Shown one piece after another: positions 27,021 through 37,280 of a DNA stretch of 64,000 nucleotides (position 1 is the first letter of the stretch; each line of letters opens with the position of its first letter). The stretch covers positions 1 to 64,000 of the forward strand of contig JAJDWR010000059.1 in the NCBI GenBank assembly GCA_022825505.1, in the 5' to 3' direction. Source of the stretch: Gammaproteobacteria bacterium. GTDB taxonomy: Bacteria; Pseudomonadota; Gammaproteobacteria; Steroidobacterales; Rariloculaceae. The notes below the pieces were generated by a model. That model worked only from the letters and a program-made list of their open reading frames with translations, did no database searches and was not told the DNA's origin. The translations under genes were made by a program, and so were the position numbers.

Positions 27021-28712
27021 ATGAATTTCAGCACCGCACTCCTGCCGGGGGCGTGGCGGAATTCACCGCCCGGGAATACGTGGGTCAAGCTCCTGGCCCT
27101 GGTCATTGCCGGCGCAATGACCGCCTGTTCCCGGGACGCCGGGCAGTCCGCCAGCCAGGACGCTGTTGACCCCATGGACTCCGTGGCCGACTCGCGGCCC
27201 AACATTCTTTACGTCGTCGCCGATGACCTTGGATACACCGACATAGGCGCCTTCGGAAGCGAGATCGCCACCCCAAATCTCGACGAACTGGCCTTCGCCG
27301 GCGTGCGACTGACGAACTTCCGCACCCACAGTGCCTGCCAGCAGACTCGGGTCATGATGATGGCCAGCGCAAACGTAACCGAAGCGCTTGAGATTCGACC
27401 GACCCAGCCCAGCCGCGAGCGGGCCAACCGGCTGAGCCTGAACTGGGCGATCATTCCCGAATTGCTGCAGGATGCAGGCTACGAGACCTACATCACCGGC
27501 AAATGGGACCTTGGCCTGGAAGACGGCTATACGCCCTCCACCCGGGGATTCGATCGCTCCTTCGTGCAGCTTGGCGCCTCGGCCAGTCACTTTGCCGAAA
27601 TCCTCTGGGACGACTACAGCCTGTATCGAATGGACGGTGAGACCGTCGAGTACGAGGACTTGCCGCCGGACTTCTACACCACGGACTACTACACCGACAG
27701 GATGATCGAGTTCATCGATTCCGGTGAGCCGCCGTGGTTCGGTTTCGTTCCGTACACCACGCCCCACTGGCCGTTGCATGTTCCCGAAGATTGGCTGGAC
27801 CGCCATGCGGGACGCTATGACGATGGCTACGACGTGTTGCGCGAGGCCCGCGTGGCCCGGGCCGGCGAGTTGGGTGTCGTGCCTGCGGGCGCGGAACTCA
27901 ACGACTTCGAGCCGGTCGCTCCGACCTGGGACGAACTATCCGCCGAGGACCGGAGAGGCTACGCTCGTGCCCAGGAATTGTACGCGGCCATGGTGGAGAA
28001 TCTGGACTTCAACTTCGGCCGCCTGGTCGATTACCTTCGGGAAAGCGGCCAATTGGAGAATACCATCATCGTTTTCAGCTCCGATAACGGGGCCTCCACA
28101 GCCGCGTACGGCATCGTCCCGACCGCGCCGGGTGCTCATCCGGCTCCGCCCAACTTCATCGATAACCGCTTCGAGAACTGGGGTCGCCCGAATTCATTCG
28201 TCGACCACGGCCGGGGCTTCGCCGAAGCGGCCTCCGCACCGTTGCAGGGATACAAGGGCACCTTCAGCGAGGGCGGGCTGCGCGCAGCCGCCTTCGTTCA
28301 TTACCCTGCGGCCGTTCCGGGCGGGCAGGTCAACGACACACTCATGAGCATGCTGGACATCCTGCCGACGTTTCTCGACATCGCCGGCACCGCGCACCCG
28401 GGACCCGGGAACTACCGCGGGCGGGAAATCAACGGTACCCTGGGGCGCTCATTCTGGCCGCACCTGACGGGGGAAACGACCGCTGTCCATTCTCCCGATG
28501 ACTCGGTGGGCTGGTCGAGGGGCGACGGGGGCGCCTTGATTCGGGGCGACTACAAGGTCATCAACACGCCGGCGGCGGGCGGGATGGGGGCGGCGGCCCC
28601 CTGGCGGCTCTACAACATCGCCGAAGATCCCGGCGAGCACAACGACCTGGCCGCGGCAATGCCCGAATTGACCGAAGAACTCATCCAGGATTGGGAGCAG
28701 AACTGGCGTTGA
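27021..28712 (+). CDS. sulfatase-family lipoprotein with altered active-site motif
   Basis: Protein of 563 residues. ATG 27021 is chosen because GAGGGGAG lies just upstream. The N-terminus has a lipoprotein signal ending LVIAGAMTAC. Sulfatase fold motifs are present: NILYVVADDLGYTDIG (metal aspartates), TIIVFSSDNGAS and YKGTFSEGGLRAAAFVHYP. The formylglycine site is unusual: C106-Q-Q-T-R110 where the family has C-x-P/A-x-R, and GKWHLG is GKWDLG (D163). The missing proline would weaken recognition by the formylglycine-generating enzyme, and D163 replaces a substrate-contacting histidine. It may be a divergent sulfohydrolase or may have lost that activity. Confidence 0.85.
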   Translation: MNFSTALLPGAWRNSPPGNTWVKLLALVIAGAMTACSRDAGQSASQDAVDPMDSVADSRPNILYVVADDLGYTDIGAFGSEIATPNLDELAFAGVRLTNFRTHSACQQTRVMMMASANVTEALEIRPTQPSRERANRLSLNWAIIPELLQDAGYETYITGKWDLGLEDGYTPSTRGFDRSFVQLGASASHFAEILWDDYSLYRMDGETVEYEDLPPDFYTTDYYTDRMIEFIDSGEPPWFGFVPYTTPHWPLHVPEDWLDRHAGRYDDGYDVLREARVARAGELGVVPAGAELNDFEPVAPTWDELSAEDRRGYARAQELYAAMVENLDFNFGRLVDYLRESGQLENTIIVFSSDNGASTAAYGIVPTAPGAHPAPPNFIDNRFENWGRPNSFVDHGRGFAEAASAPLQGYKGTFSEGGLRAAAFVHYPAAVPGGQVNDTLMSMLDILPTFLDIAGTAHPGPGNYRGREINGTLGRSFWPHLTGETTAVHSPDDSVGWSRGDGGALIRGDYKVINTPAAGGMGAAAPWRLYNIAEDPGEHNDLAAAMPELTEELIQDWEQNWR

Positions 28713-28761
28713 TCCTTTCGTTGACTGTACTGGCCTCGGTTCGCCGCCGGAAGGCACAGCG

Positions 28762-29061
28762 CTACTCGCGGCCTTCACTCACCGCATCGAAGCGCCTGAG
28801 TTGGTCCTCGGTAGCCGGCGGCTGGTGGTCGCGCTTCCACTGAGCATACGGCATGCCGTAGATGCGCTCGCGAGCCTCTTCAATGCCCATCTCCAGACCG
28901 CGCTCGGCCGCCGCAGCCACATACCACTTGCTCAGGCAGTTGCGGCAGAACTTCGCCAGAATCATCAATTCGATGTTCTGCACATCCTTGTTTTCGTCCA
29001 GATGCCGCAGCAACCGGCGCAGTACGGCAGCGTCAAGTTCGGTTTGTGTTTCACTGTTCAC
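28762..29061 (-). CDS. DUF1244 family protein
   Basis: Protein of 99 residues from GTG 29061, with GAGG 8 bases upstream. The family signature VQNIELMILAKFCRNCLSKW is clear, with two cysteines three residues apart, and YGMPYAQWKRDHQPP follows. DUF1244 proteins are small, helical and widespread in proteobacteria; the function is unknown. The gene is convergent with the sulfatase, 49 bp away, with no terminator-like hairpin between them, and divergent from the PQQ enzyme. Confidence 0.85.
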   Translation of the reverse strand: MNSETQTELDAAVLRRLLRHLDENKDVQNIELMILAKFCRNCLSKWYVAAAAERGLEMGIEEARERIYGMPYAQWKRDHQPPATEDQLRRFDAVSEGRE

Positions 29062-29261
29062 TATTCGGCCTCGCAAATTTGTCTCGTGGGCTCGCCCGTC
29101 TGGGTGTCGTCATTTCACCCATTTTTTCAGAAACTTGCGAGTTGGACCACGCGACACGCTTAAAATCATGCCAGCGAAGAGAGTCCAGTCCGAATACCCG
29201 CAACCAATTGCCTGGTGCGCGAAACTGGACAAGAATGCGAAAAAATCAAGGTAGAGCCACG

Positions 29262-31256
29262 ATGCGTCATCTTTCTGAACACTTTTCGGCAGGTACCCTT
29301 GCGGGAATTGTCGTACTGGTCATTTGCGCGGGTACCACGGCAGCGCAGGAAACCTCCCATTGGCCGACCTTCGGCGGGCAGCCCGGAGGGGCGCAGTACT
29401 CTGAACTCGATGAAATCCATACGGGCAACGTCGGCGAACTCGAAGTTGCGTGGATCCATCGTTCCGGGGACGCTTCGTGGCTTGAGGCCACGCCCATTCA
29501 CGCGAACGACACGCTGTATTTCTGCACGGCGCTGAACCGCGTTTTCGCGGTCGATCCTGAAACCGGCGAAGAACTGTGGCGGTTCGATCCGCATTCCGAC
29601 GAAGGCGGGCTCGGGCTGATCGAAGAACCTCGGCGTGACGCCAGGTGCCGCAGCGTGGCCTATTGGGAAGCCGAATCGCCCCAGCCGGGCGCGCCGCAGG
29701 CGCCAGGGCAGTCCCAGTCGCGGGCGGACCAAGCGTGCGAGAAGCGAGTATTCAAGGCCGACGTGCACGGCAACATCTACGCCATCGACGGCGATACCGG
29801 CGCCTCATGCGCGGACTTCGGTGCGCCGATGGGGCATCCGGGCTATGTCACGCACTGGGACTACGAGGGCAACGGGGCAGGCCCCCGGCACTCGACTTCG
29901 GGGCCCATCGTGGTTGGCGACCGGGTGATCGCTGCGGTGGGGGTGGAAGACAGCGTTGTCAACGCCAGCGACGGATTCGTTCGGGCGTTCAACGTGCGTA
30001 CCGGCGAGCTGGAGTGGGAATTCAATCCGATTCCCCCGGAGCATGTAGACGAAACCGGCGCCGCCAACGTCTGGTCCACGCTGAGCGCCGACCTGGAGCG
30101 CAACCTGGTCTTCCTGCCGACCACCAGCGCATCGTCGGACTTCTACGGCGGCACTCGAACGTTTCCGATTCCCTACGCCACCGCAACCGTGGCGCTTTCC
30201 GCGGAAACCGGCGAGCCGGCCTGGCACTACCAGATCGTCCACCACGACGTCTACGACTACGATCTTCCGGGACATCCGCTGATCGCGACCATCCGCAAGG
30301 ACGGCGAAGAGCGGGATGTGGCGATCCAGCAGACCAAGATGGGGTTCACCTTCGTCTTCGACCTGGATACCGGCGAGTCCCTGTTCCCCGTGGAGGAACG
30401 CCCGGTACCCGCCTCCGATGTGCCGGGGGAAATGACCTGGCCGACGCAGCCGTTCCCGCTGTTGCCGGAATGGTTCACCCCTACTACCCTGACCCGCGAC
30501 GACCTGTTCGGATTGACGCCCCTGGATCGCAGCTGGTGTCAGCGGCAGTTCGACGAACTGCGCTACGAGGGCATGTACACGCCCCCCAGCATCCAGGGGT
30601 CCCTGCACTACCCGGGCTTTCAGGGCGGCGGCAATTGGGGCGGCGCAGCCTTCGACCCCAACTCCAACCTGCTCATCGTCAAGTCGCTGGACATCGCCAC
30701 GCGGCACTGGCTGCGGCCGAACGAGGGCGGTGCAATCACCCCCATGCCGGACGCCGACAGCGCCGGCGCGCCCAACGTGAGCGCGAGTTCGTCCGGCCCG
30801 GGCGACCCCATGCCGGGAACGCCCTACCGCACGCAGAACGAATTCTTCATGTCGCCGCTCGGAATTCCCTGTACCCCACCGCCCTGGGGAACGCTCACGG
30901 CCATCGACATGGACTCCGGCGAAATTCGCTGGCAAATGCCGTTCGGGCAGATTCGCCGCTTCGGCATCACGGTGCCGAAGTTCATGGGCTGGGGGACCGC
31001 CATGATCGGCGGCCCCATCACCACGGCCGGCGGACTGATCTTCATGGCGGCATCCATGGACAAGAAGTTCCGCGCTCTGGATGTGCGCACCGGCGAGGAA
31101 CTGTGGCAGGCAACGCTACCCTTTGCGGGTATGGCGGTGCCGATGACCTATATGGCAGGAGGACGGCAGTACGTGGCCATCGCCGCGGGCGGCAACCGGC
31201 GCACTTACACGGAAGAAGGCGATACGCTGGTCGCGTTCGCCCTTGGGGAGCGATGA
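29262..31256 (+). CDS. PQQ-dependent dehydrogenase, 8-bladed propeller type
   Basis: Protein of 664 residues with a signal peptide (LAGIVVLVICAGTTAAQ). Start is ATG 29262; the frame extends back to 29046 but that part is not conserved. The propeller is of the quinoprotein alcohol/glucose dehydrogenase type, opening WPTFGGQPGGAQYSELDEI and ending TYMAGGRQYVAIAAGGNRR. Repeated W-docking segments include VDPETGEELWRFDP and DVRTGEELWQATLP. It is periplasmic and passes electrons to the quinone pool or a cytochrome. Unlike the paralogue at 49-51 kb it has no haem c motif in the inserted loop. The substrate is not predictable from sequence. Confidence 0.88.
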   Translation: MRHLSEHFSAGTLAGIVVLVICAGTTAAQETSHWPTFGGQPGGAQYSELDEIHTGNVGELEVAWIHRSGDASWLEATPIHANDTLYFCTALNRVFAVDPETGEELWRFDPHSDEGGLGLIEEPRRDARCRSVAYWEAESPQPGAPQAPGQSQSRADQACEKRVFKADVHGNIYAIDGDTGASCADFGAPMGHPGYVTHWDYEGNGAGPRHSTSGPIVVGDRVIAAVGVEDSVVNASDGFVRAFNVRTGELEWEFNPIPPEHVDETGAANVWSTLSADLERNLVFLPTTSASSDFYGGTRTFPIPYATATVALSAETGEPAWHYQIVHHDVYDYDLPGHPLIATIRKDGEERDVAIQQTKMGFTFVFDLDTGESLFPVEERPVPASDVPGEMTWPTQPFPLLPEWFTPTTLTRDDLFGLTPLDRSWCQRQFDELRYEGMYTPPSIQGSLHYPGFQGGGNWGGAAFDPNSNLLIVKSLDIATRHWLRPNEGGAITPMPDADSAGAPNVSASSSGPGDPMPGTPYRTQNEFFMSPLGIPCTPPPWGTLTAIDMDSGEIRWQMPFGQIRRFGITVPKFMGWGTAMIGGPITTAGGLIFMAASMDKKFRALDVRTGEELWQATLPFAGMAVPMTYMAGGRQYVAIAAGGNRRTYTEEGDTLVAFALGER

Positions 31257-31317
31257 ACAGGGCGAAATCCAGCGAATCCGGAAAGCATCCGCGAGCAACC
31301 CCGTACCCGCCGTTGCC

Positions 31318-33495
31318 CTAGAATCTGAACGTGTGAGTGTATTTCAGCGCGTACTGGGATTGTTCGGAGCGCAGCCTGGAAAAGGATTCTTCGGCGGAAT
31401 AGCCGTGGTTGATGACGATGTAGAGGTCCTGCCCGGCGCGGGGATTCCAGCGCAGCCGGCTGTTGATGCCGACGGATTCCGACTCGTTGTCGTACTGGAT
31501 GAGATTGAGCCATGACCAGCGAACGTTGAAGGCGACGTTCGCGTTGAGGGCCATCAATCGTGTCACGAAATGGCCGCCGGGCAGTTCGATGTCGTTGTAT
31601 TCGTACTCCACGCCCATGTTCAGGCGCCGGTTCGGACGCCATTCCAGTTCCGCCGACATTTCCACCCGGTCGCCATTGAAGAATTCCCCCTTGTAGTAAT
31701 CGAAACCGGGCGCCAGAACGCGTTCCGACGCGCCGGATATCTGGATCCGGAAGCCACTGTATTCATGGTCGCCGACAGGGATCACCGTTCCATCCACCAC
31801 TTCGAAGTCCTCGAAGAGAACCTCTCGCGTGTGGTTGAAATTCATGCTGAATTCGTCGCCTGAATGGGTTTCCAGTTCAAACAGCTCGACGAACAGGCTT
31901 TCGGTTTCCAACCCGCCGGAAAGTCTGTCGAACGACTCCGCGGAGGCACCGTGCGTCAGTGTCCTGATCCAGGGGTGATCCGGGTAGCTGGTGTATCCAA
32001 CCTGGACCTCGCTGCGCCGGATCCCGCGACGGTTCACGAACCCGAGCGCGGGATTGAACTGTTCGTCGAATTGCTCCATGGCAATCTCGCCCCGCAGTCC
32101 GGAGTTGTTGGGCGCCGACAGGCTGACGCCCCACGCACTCTGGTCGCCGCTCACGCCCAGCGTGTCCGACTGTTGGTACCATGCCTCGCCCGCCAGTGTG
32201 CGCCCACCGGGCAGCCGCGTATTGCGATAGCGAAAATCCATCCCGAACAGGGAGTTATCGAGATTGCTACGGGGATCGCCGTTGGTCACGATCATGCCGA
32301 TGTTCGACTCCTCCAAAATGTTGGCGGACAGTCGGCCGACGAACAGATTGGTACTGTCAACTCCCTGGAACTCTTCCTGCTGGATGTCGAGCACGCCGAT
32401 GTTCCAGCGCCCCACCCGTCCGGTAACCTTTGCGCCGAGATCCAGGTCCACGGGTTGGCCCCTCCTGCCCAGGCCGATCCGGCGAGAATGAAACGGGATG
32501 CCGTTTCGCCGCAGTCCGCCGAATGAGAAAATGTCCACATCCTGCAGGAAGAAGTCCCGCTTCTCGGGGAAGAACAGCGAAAAGCGGGTCAGGTTGATCT
32601 GACGGTCATCCACCTCCGTGGACGAAAAGTCCGTGTTCATCGTCAGCACGCCGCTCAATGAAGGCGTGAAGTTGTAGAAGACGTCCAGTGCCGGCTCCGT
32701 GGCGGAGTTACTGGCGTTTGTGTCGTAGCTGCGGGAGCCGGACATCACCACGGTCGGAATGACATCCAACCCCCTGCCCTGCCGAAGCCCCGTCAGACCC
32801 GTGATCGTTCCCGTCGTGCCGGGGTTGACCCGCCTGTTGAATGAAACCCACGCGATGTCTTCCTGGTGGCGGGCGATGCTGCGCTCGATGGTGAATCCCC
32901 AGTCGGAATTGTCCGGGTTGAAATTCAGGGTCTTGAAGGGAATCTCGAATTCCGCGGTCCAGCCGTGCTCGTCAATGGCCGCCTCGGCAAACCAGATACC
33001 CTCCCAATCGCGATTCAGACGGGTCGGGGTTTCGAAAACACCGTCTTCCCGGCTGCTGTTGGGATTGACCTGGAAGTTGTAGCCCGTGCGATTGTTGTTG
33101 AAGGGGTCCAGGTAGATTCCGATGGAGTCATCCCAACGCAGGGTTCCGTGCTGAACCATCTGCCGTGCCCGGATCTGGTCCGGTTCGCGGTCCCACATCC
33201 GCGCCGCGACATAGAGACTGTCACTGTCGTAGAGAATCCAGACTTCGGTACGCTCGCTGGGCTCGCCGTGGTCGACGGGCTCGAATTGATGCATGTCGTC
33301 CATGGACGGGGCGGTCGCCCACACGGCATCGTCCAGCACGCCGTCGATAACCGGCGGAGTCCCGGTTCGCGCCACCGCCAGGATCTTGTCGCCGCCGACC
33401 TGGGACGAAACAATGTCCTGCGCGCCAAGAGGCGCGGCAAGGGCAAGCGTCAATGCCTGCAAACAGACGGTGACGTTGCGGGTGGCAGGCGGCAC
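31318..33495 (-). CDS. DUF5916 outer-membrane protein with CBM9-like N-terminus
   Basis: Protein of 725 residues starting at GTG 33495 with GGAGG 8 bases upstream. A signal peptide (LQALTLALAAPLGAQ) leads into a CBM9-like sandwich: PPVIDGVLDDAVWATAPS, then VWILYDSDSLYVAARMWD, then IGIYLDPFNNNRTGYNFQVN. The remainder is DUF5916: LKTLNFNPDNSDWGF-type residues, then a series of beta strands ending in YALKYTHTFRF, with the terminal phenylalanine typical of outer-membrane barrels. The family is often near PQQ or peptidase genes in marine bacteria. The role may be glycan or small-molecule binding at the cell surface, which is inference. Confidence 0.85.
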   Translation of the reverse strand: MPPATRNVTVCLQALTLALAAPLGAQDIVSSQVGGDKILAVARTGTPPVIDGVLDDAVWATAPSMDDMHQFEPVDHGEPSERTEVWILYDSDSLYVAARMWDREPDQIRARQMVQHGTLRWDDSIGIYLDPFNNNRTGYNFQVNPNSSREDGVFETPTRLNRDWEGIWFAEAAIDEHGWTAEFEIPFKTLNFNPDNSDWGFTIERSIARHQEDIAWVSFNRRVNPGTTGTITGLTGLRQGRGLDVIPTVVMSGSRSYDTNASNSATEPALDVFYNFTPSLSGVLTMNTDFSSTEVDDRQINLTRFSLFFPEKRDFFLQDVDIFSFGGLRRNGIPFHSRRIGLGRRGQPVDLDLGAKVTGRVGRWNIGVLDIQQEEFQGVDSTNLFVGRLSANILEESNIGMIVTNGDPRSNLDNSLFGMDFRYRNTRLPGGRTLAGEAWYQQSDTLGVSGDQSAWGVSLSAPNNSGLRGEIAMEQFDEQFNPALGFVNRRGIRRSEVQVGYTSYPDHPWIRTLTHGASAESFDRLSGGLETESLFVELFELETHSGDEFSMNFNHTREVLFEDFEVVDGTVIPVGDHEYSGFRIQISGASERVLAPGFDYYKGEFFNGDRVEMSAELEWRPNRRLNMGVEYEYNDIELPGGHFVTRLMALNANVAFNVRWSWLNLIQYDNESESVGINSRLRWNPRAGQDLYIVINHGYSAEESFSRLRSEQSQYALKYTHTFRF

Positions 33496-33738
33496 TGGAC
33501 AAACCTCCGTGGCGGTTCCGGGAGATTCGAGACTTGCGAATCATGTTGTCACAAAATTCCGGGGCCATGGATTAAGAATTCGTAAGGACCTGAATCTCAA
33601 GAATTATTCAGAACTTCAGATTTGCGAGCTCCACCCGACCTGCCTGATTGGTAGCGGCGGACCACCAGGAATACACGATAGCAGACGCAGGCCTGCCGCC
33701 AACGTACAATGGCGCCTTCGTTTTGGAGACTGCGTTCA

Positions 33739-35298
33739 GTGATCAAGCTCAAGAGCCACGTCGGCGGTGCCTGGCAAGAGGGTCGGGGAGAGTCCGCCAT
33801 CCTGCTCAACCCCGCCACCGAGGAACCGCTGGCTGAAACTTCCACGGACGGGATCGACTTCAGGAGCGCGCTGGACTACGCCCGTGACGTCGGCGGGCCG
33901 GCCTTGCGGAGCATGACGTTCGCGGAGCGCGGCGCGTGCCTGCGCGGCATCTACGACGTGCTCTACGCGCATCGGGAGGAACTGCTGGATCTGTCCGTGA
34001 GCAACGGCGGCAATACCCGCAACGACGCCAAGTTCGATGTGGACGGCGCCAACTACACTCTGCTTGCGTACGCCTCCTACGGCAAGAAGCTGGGCGACCG
34101 CAAGCTGCTCGTGGATGGAGACTCCGAGCGCCTGACACGCAATCCGCGCTATGCCGGCAAGCACATCCTTACTCCGTTGCGTGGCGCCGCGGTCCACATC
34201 AACGCCTACAACTTTCCTGCGTGGGGATTCATGGAGAAGGCTGCAGTCGCACTGCTTGCGGGCATGCCGGTCATCACCAAACCGGCCACGAGTACGGCGC
34301 TGCTGGCTTTTCGCATGACGGAGATGCTCGTGGACGCCGACGTGCTGCCCGAAGGCGCGCTGTCGTTCATCGCGGGCTCCACCGGGGATCTGCTGCAGCA
34401 CCTGGGGCCCCAGGACGTACTCGCCTTCACCGGTTCCAGCGGCACCGCGAAACGCCTGCGGAGCCTTGACGCACACATTCGGTCTTCCATGCGAATCAAC
34501 GTCGAGGCCGACAGCCTGAACGCCGCCGTGCTGGGCCCGGATGTGACCCCCGGCAGCGAAGCCTGGCACCAGATGATCCGCGACATCACCACCGACGTGC
34601 GCCAGAAGGCGGGACAGAAATGCACCGCGATCCGGCGCGTGCTGGTGCCGCCGGAGCGCCGCGAAGCCTGCATCGAAGCGCTGGAAGACCAGCTTGGCCA
34701 GTTGATCGTCGGCAACCCGGCCGATGCTTCTGTGCGGGTGGGACCGCTGGTCAATGCCGCGCAGCTTGAAGACGTTCGCGAGGGCCTCAGGGCACTTGAG
34801 ACGGAATCCAGGCGCGTAATGGGCGATGCCGAGCCCAGCGGTCTGACGGGGACGGCGAACGGTCGCGGCTTCTTCGTCACGCCGTTCCTGTTCGATTGCG
34901 AGGATGCCGGCGCTGCGAGTATCGTGCACACGCGCGAAGTGTTCGGCCCCGCGGTCACGGTGATGGCCTATCGTTCGGTGGAGGAAGCCGCGGTCATCTG
35001 TGCCCGTGGCGACGGCGCGCTGGTGTCCTCGGTCTATTCCAACGACCGGCGATTTGGCCGCGAGATGCTGCTGGCGCTGGCGCCGTTTCACGGCCGGCTG
35101 ACCCTGGGCGGAGACAAGGTCGCGGGCTTCGCGCCGGGCCCGGGCGCCGTGTTGCCGGCGATGGTCCACGGCGGGCCGGGACGGGCCGGCGGCGGCGAGG
35201 AACTGGGCGGCCTGCGAGGGCTGTCGTTCTACCTGCAACGCACGGCCATTCAGGGCTATCAACCGCTGCTGGAGAAGTTTTTCCCCGGTGCAGACTAG
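33739..35298 (+). CDS. aldehyde dehydrogenase, 3,4-dehydroadipyl-CoA semialdehyde type (BoxD/PaaZ-like)
   Basis: Aldehyde dehydrogenase of 519 residues. Start is GTG 33739 with GGAG about 9 bases upstream. The catalytic cysteine is C295 in QKAGQKCTAI and the general base is E256 in NVEADSLN. Segments GGNTRNDAKFDVDGANYTL and INAYNFPAWGFMEKAAVALL, with SFYLQRTAIQGYQPLLEKF at the end, match the PaaZ N-domain and BoxD branch, used in benzoyl-CoA epoxide or phenylacetyl-CoA catabolism. There is no fused MaoC hydratase domain, so BoxD fits better than PaaZ. No other box or paa genes are in the window, so the pathway context is missing. Confidence 0.85.
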   Translation: MIKLKSHVGGAWQEGRGESAILLNPATEEPLAETSTDGIDFRSALDYARDVGGPALRSMTFAERGACLRGIYDVLYAHREELLDLSVSNGGNTRNDAKFDVDGANYTLLAYASYGKKLGDRKLLVDGDSERLTRNPRYAGKHILTPLRGAAVHINAYNFPAWGFMEKAAVALLAGMPVITKPATSTALLAFRMTEMLVDADVLPEGALSFIAGSTGDLLQHLGPQDVLAFTGSSGTAKRLRSLDAHIRSSMRINVEADSLNAAVLGPDVTPGSEAWHQMIRDITTDVRQKAGQKCTAIRRVLVPPERREACIEALEDQLGQLIVGNPADASVRVGPLVNAAQLEDVREGLRALETESRRVMGDAEPSGLTGTANGRGFFVTPFLFDCEDAGAASIVHTREVFGPAVTVMAYRSVEEAAVICARGDGALVSSVYSNDRRFGREMLLALAPFHGRLTLGGDKVAGFAPGPGAVLPAMVHGGPGRAGGGEELGGLRGLSFYLQRTAIQGYQPLLEKFFPGAD

Positions 35299-35329
35299 GG
35301 ATCGGTTACGCTAGAACCAGCGACGCTAC

Positions 35330-37246
35330 ATGGTCCGATCGATGAGCCGACTAACCCTTGCCGCCAGCTTACTGCTGCTCCTGAGTGCCTGCGAACCCCA
35401 GGACACAGACACGGACTCAGTCTCGGATACGGACACGGAGGCACAGGCGGAAGTTGTCACCGTCGTGCCCAACTATCTGCGTCCTCCCGTCATGGGCCGC
35501 AGCGGCGGCGTATCCGCCGGCCATCCGCTGACCACGGCTGCCGCCATCGAGATTCTGCAAAACGGAGGCAATGCGTTCGATGCAGGGGTTGCCGCATTAT
35601 TGACAGGCGGCGTGGTCGAGCAGGACCTCTACAGCCTGGGCGGCGAATCGCTGATCCTCGTTTATCCCCGTAGCGAGGGAGAAGTCACTTCCATCATCGG
35701 CCAGGGTTGGGCAGCGCGCGACGCCACCATCGAGTGGTATCGCGAGCGAGCCAGGGACCTCTACGGCTACGGACTCGACCCGGCCGTCGTGCCCGGTGCG
35801 CTGCATGGCGCGCTGACGGTGCTCGAGCGCTGGGGCACCATGAGTTTCGAAGAAGTGGCCGCCCGCGCCATCGAGTACGCGGAAGAGGGTTTCCCCCTGC
35901 GGTCCCGCACGGTCGGCACGATCTACAGGGAACTCGACTTCATTAACCGGTGGCCCGCCAACCGTGCGTACTGGACACGGCCGGACGGCTCCATGTACGC
36001 GTCGGGAGAGATCATCCGCCTGCCGACGCTGGCGAACACGCTGAACAGGATGGTCGAAGCCGAACGCGAGGAGAGCGTCAACGGGCGCGAAGCAGGCATC
36101 GCCGCCGCTCGGGACCGATTCTACAAGGGCGACATCGCCGAGGAGATGGTGGCGTTCCTGCAGGCGCACGGCACGCCGTTCGTGCTCGATGACTTCGCGG
36201 AGTTCTATGCCCGCGTCGAGGAACCCGTCAGCACGACCTACAAGCGCTACACCGTCTACAAGCAGTCCTTCAACGGCCAGGGGCCGATGCTGCTGCAGAC
36301 GCTGAACATTCTGGAGAACTTCGATCTCAGGAGAATGGGCCACAACAGCGCCGACTATCTCCACACCATCATCGAAGCCTTCAAGCTGGCCTATGCGGAC
36401 CGGGACACCTATTACGCCGACACTGACTTCGTGGACGTTCCGGCGGAAGGGCTGCTGTCGAAGGAGTATGCCGCCGAACGGGCGCAGTTGATCGACATGG
36501 AGAGCGCCTTGGAGACGTTTGAAGCGGGCGATCCATTTCCGTTCGATCCGACGCGCGACCGCGAGGATTGGCGCTACTGGGTGGCCGATGCCGCGAACCC
36601 GCCTCCGGAACGGCTCCAGGTGGCCGCTGTCGACCGGACGGACAACATGAAGGACACCACCCATATCGCGGTCATCGACAAGGACGGCAACATCTTCGAC
36701 AGCACGCCCAGCGGCGGCTGGATCGGCGGCGCAGTCATACTCGGCGACACCGGCATCGCCATGAGCGTGCGCGGAGAGCAGTTCTGGCTCGACGAGACCC
36801 GCGCCGCGCAGTTGCGGCCCCGTTCACGCCCCCGCTACACGCTGACGCCCAGCATCGTGCTGCGCGACGGGGAGCCCTTTCTCGCCATCGGCACCCCCGG
36901 CGGCGACAATCAGGAACAGACCATCCTGCAGATGTTCCTGAACATCGTCGAGTTTCCATCCCAGTGGTACCCCAACCTGCACCAGGCCATCCAGGCTCCG
37001 CGGGTGCAGACCCTGCACTTCTACGCCTCGTTCTGGCCGCACGAAACGGGCTTCAACGAACTCAACGTCGAAAGCGACCTGCCGCCTCAGGTCATCCGAT
37101 CGCTGGAAGATCGGGGCCACGTGGTGAATCGAATGCAACCCCTCGGCATCCCCTCATGCGGCACGGTCGTACTGCTCGACCCCACCCACGGCGCACGCAT
37201 CGCCGGGGCGGACGTGCGCAGGGATTGCTACGCGATGGCTTACTGA
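35330..37246 (+). CDS. gamma-glutamyltransferase-family lipoprotein
   Basis: Ntn-hydrolase precursor of 638 residues. The N-terminus is a lipoprotein signal (LTLAASLLLLLSAC); start is ATG 35330 or, one signal later, ATG 35342. The large-subunit start LTTAAAIEILQNGGNAFDAG matches GGT. The self-cleavage point is T443 in MKDTTHIAVIDKDGNIFD, where the small subunit begins with catalytic threonine. FLAIGTPGGDNQEQTILQ carries the GG oxyanion region. It probably hydrolyses or transfers gamma-glutamyl groups, or acts as an acylase, in the periplasm. It is convergent with the lactate permease gene. Confidence 0.88.
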   Translation: MVRSMSRLTLAASLLLLLSACEPQDTDTDSVSDTDTEAQAEVVTVVPNYLRPPVMGRSGGVSAGHPLTTAAAIEILQNGGNAFDAGVAALLTGGVVEQDLYSLGGESLILVYPRSEGEVTSIIGQGWAARDATIEWYRERARDLYGYGLDPAVVPGALHGALTVLERWGTMSFEEVAARAIEYAEEGFPLRSRTVGTIYRELDFINRWPANRAYWTRPDGSMYASGEIIRLPTLANTLNRMVEAEREESVNGREAGIAAARDRFYKGDIAEEMVAFLQAHGTPFVLDDFAEFYARVEEPVSTTYKRYTVYKQSFNGQGPMLLQTLNILENFDLRRMGHNSADYLHTIIEAFKLAYADRDTYYADTDFVDVPAEGLLSKEYAAERAQLIDMESALETFEAGDPFPFDPTRDREDWRYWVADAANPPPERLQVAAVDRTDNMKDTTHIAVIDKDGNIFDSTPSGGWIGGAVILGDTGIAMSVRGEQFWLDETRAAQLRPRSRPRYTLTPSIVLRDGEPFLAIGTPGGDNQEQTILQMFLNIVEFPSQWYPNLHQAIQAPRVQTLHFYASFWPHETGFNELNVESDLPPQVIRSLEDRGHVVNRMQPLGIPSCGTVVLLDPTHGARIAGADVRRDCYAMAY

Positions 37247-37280
37247 GCGCGGCGTTAACCCTGAAACGCGGGCCGGGCGG

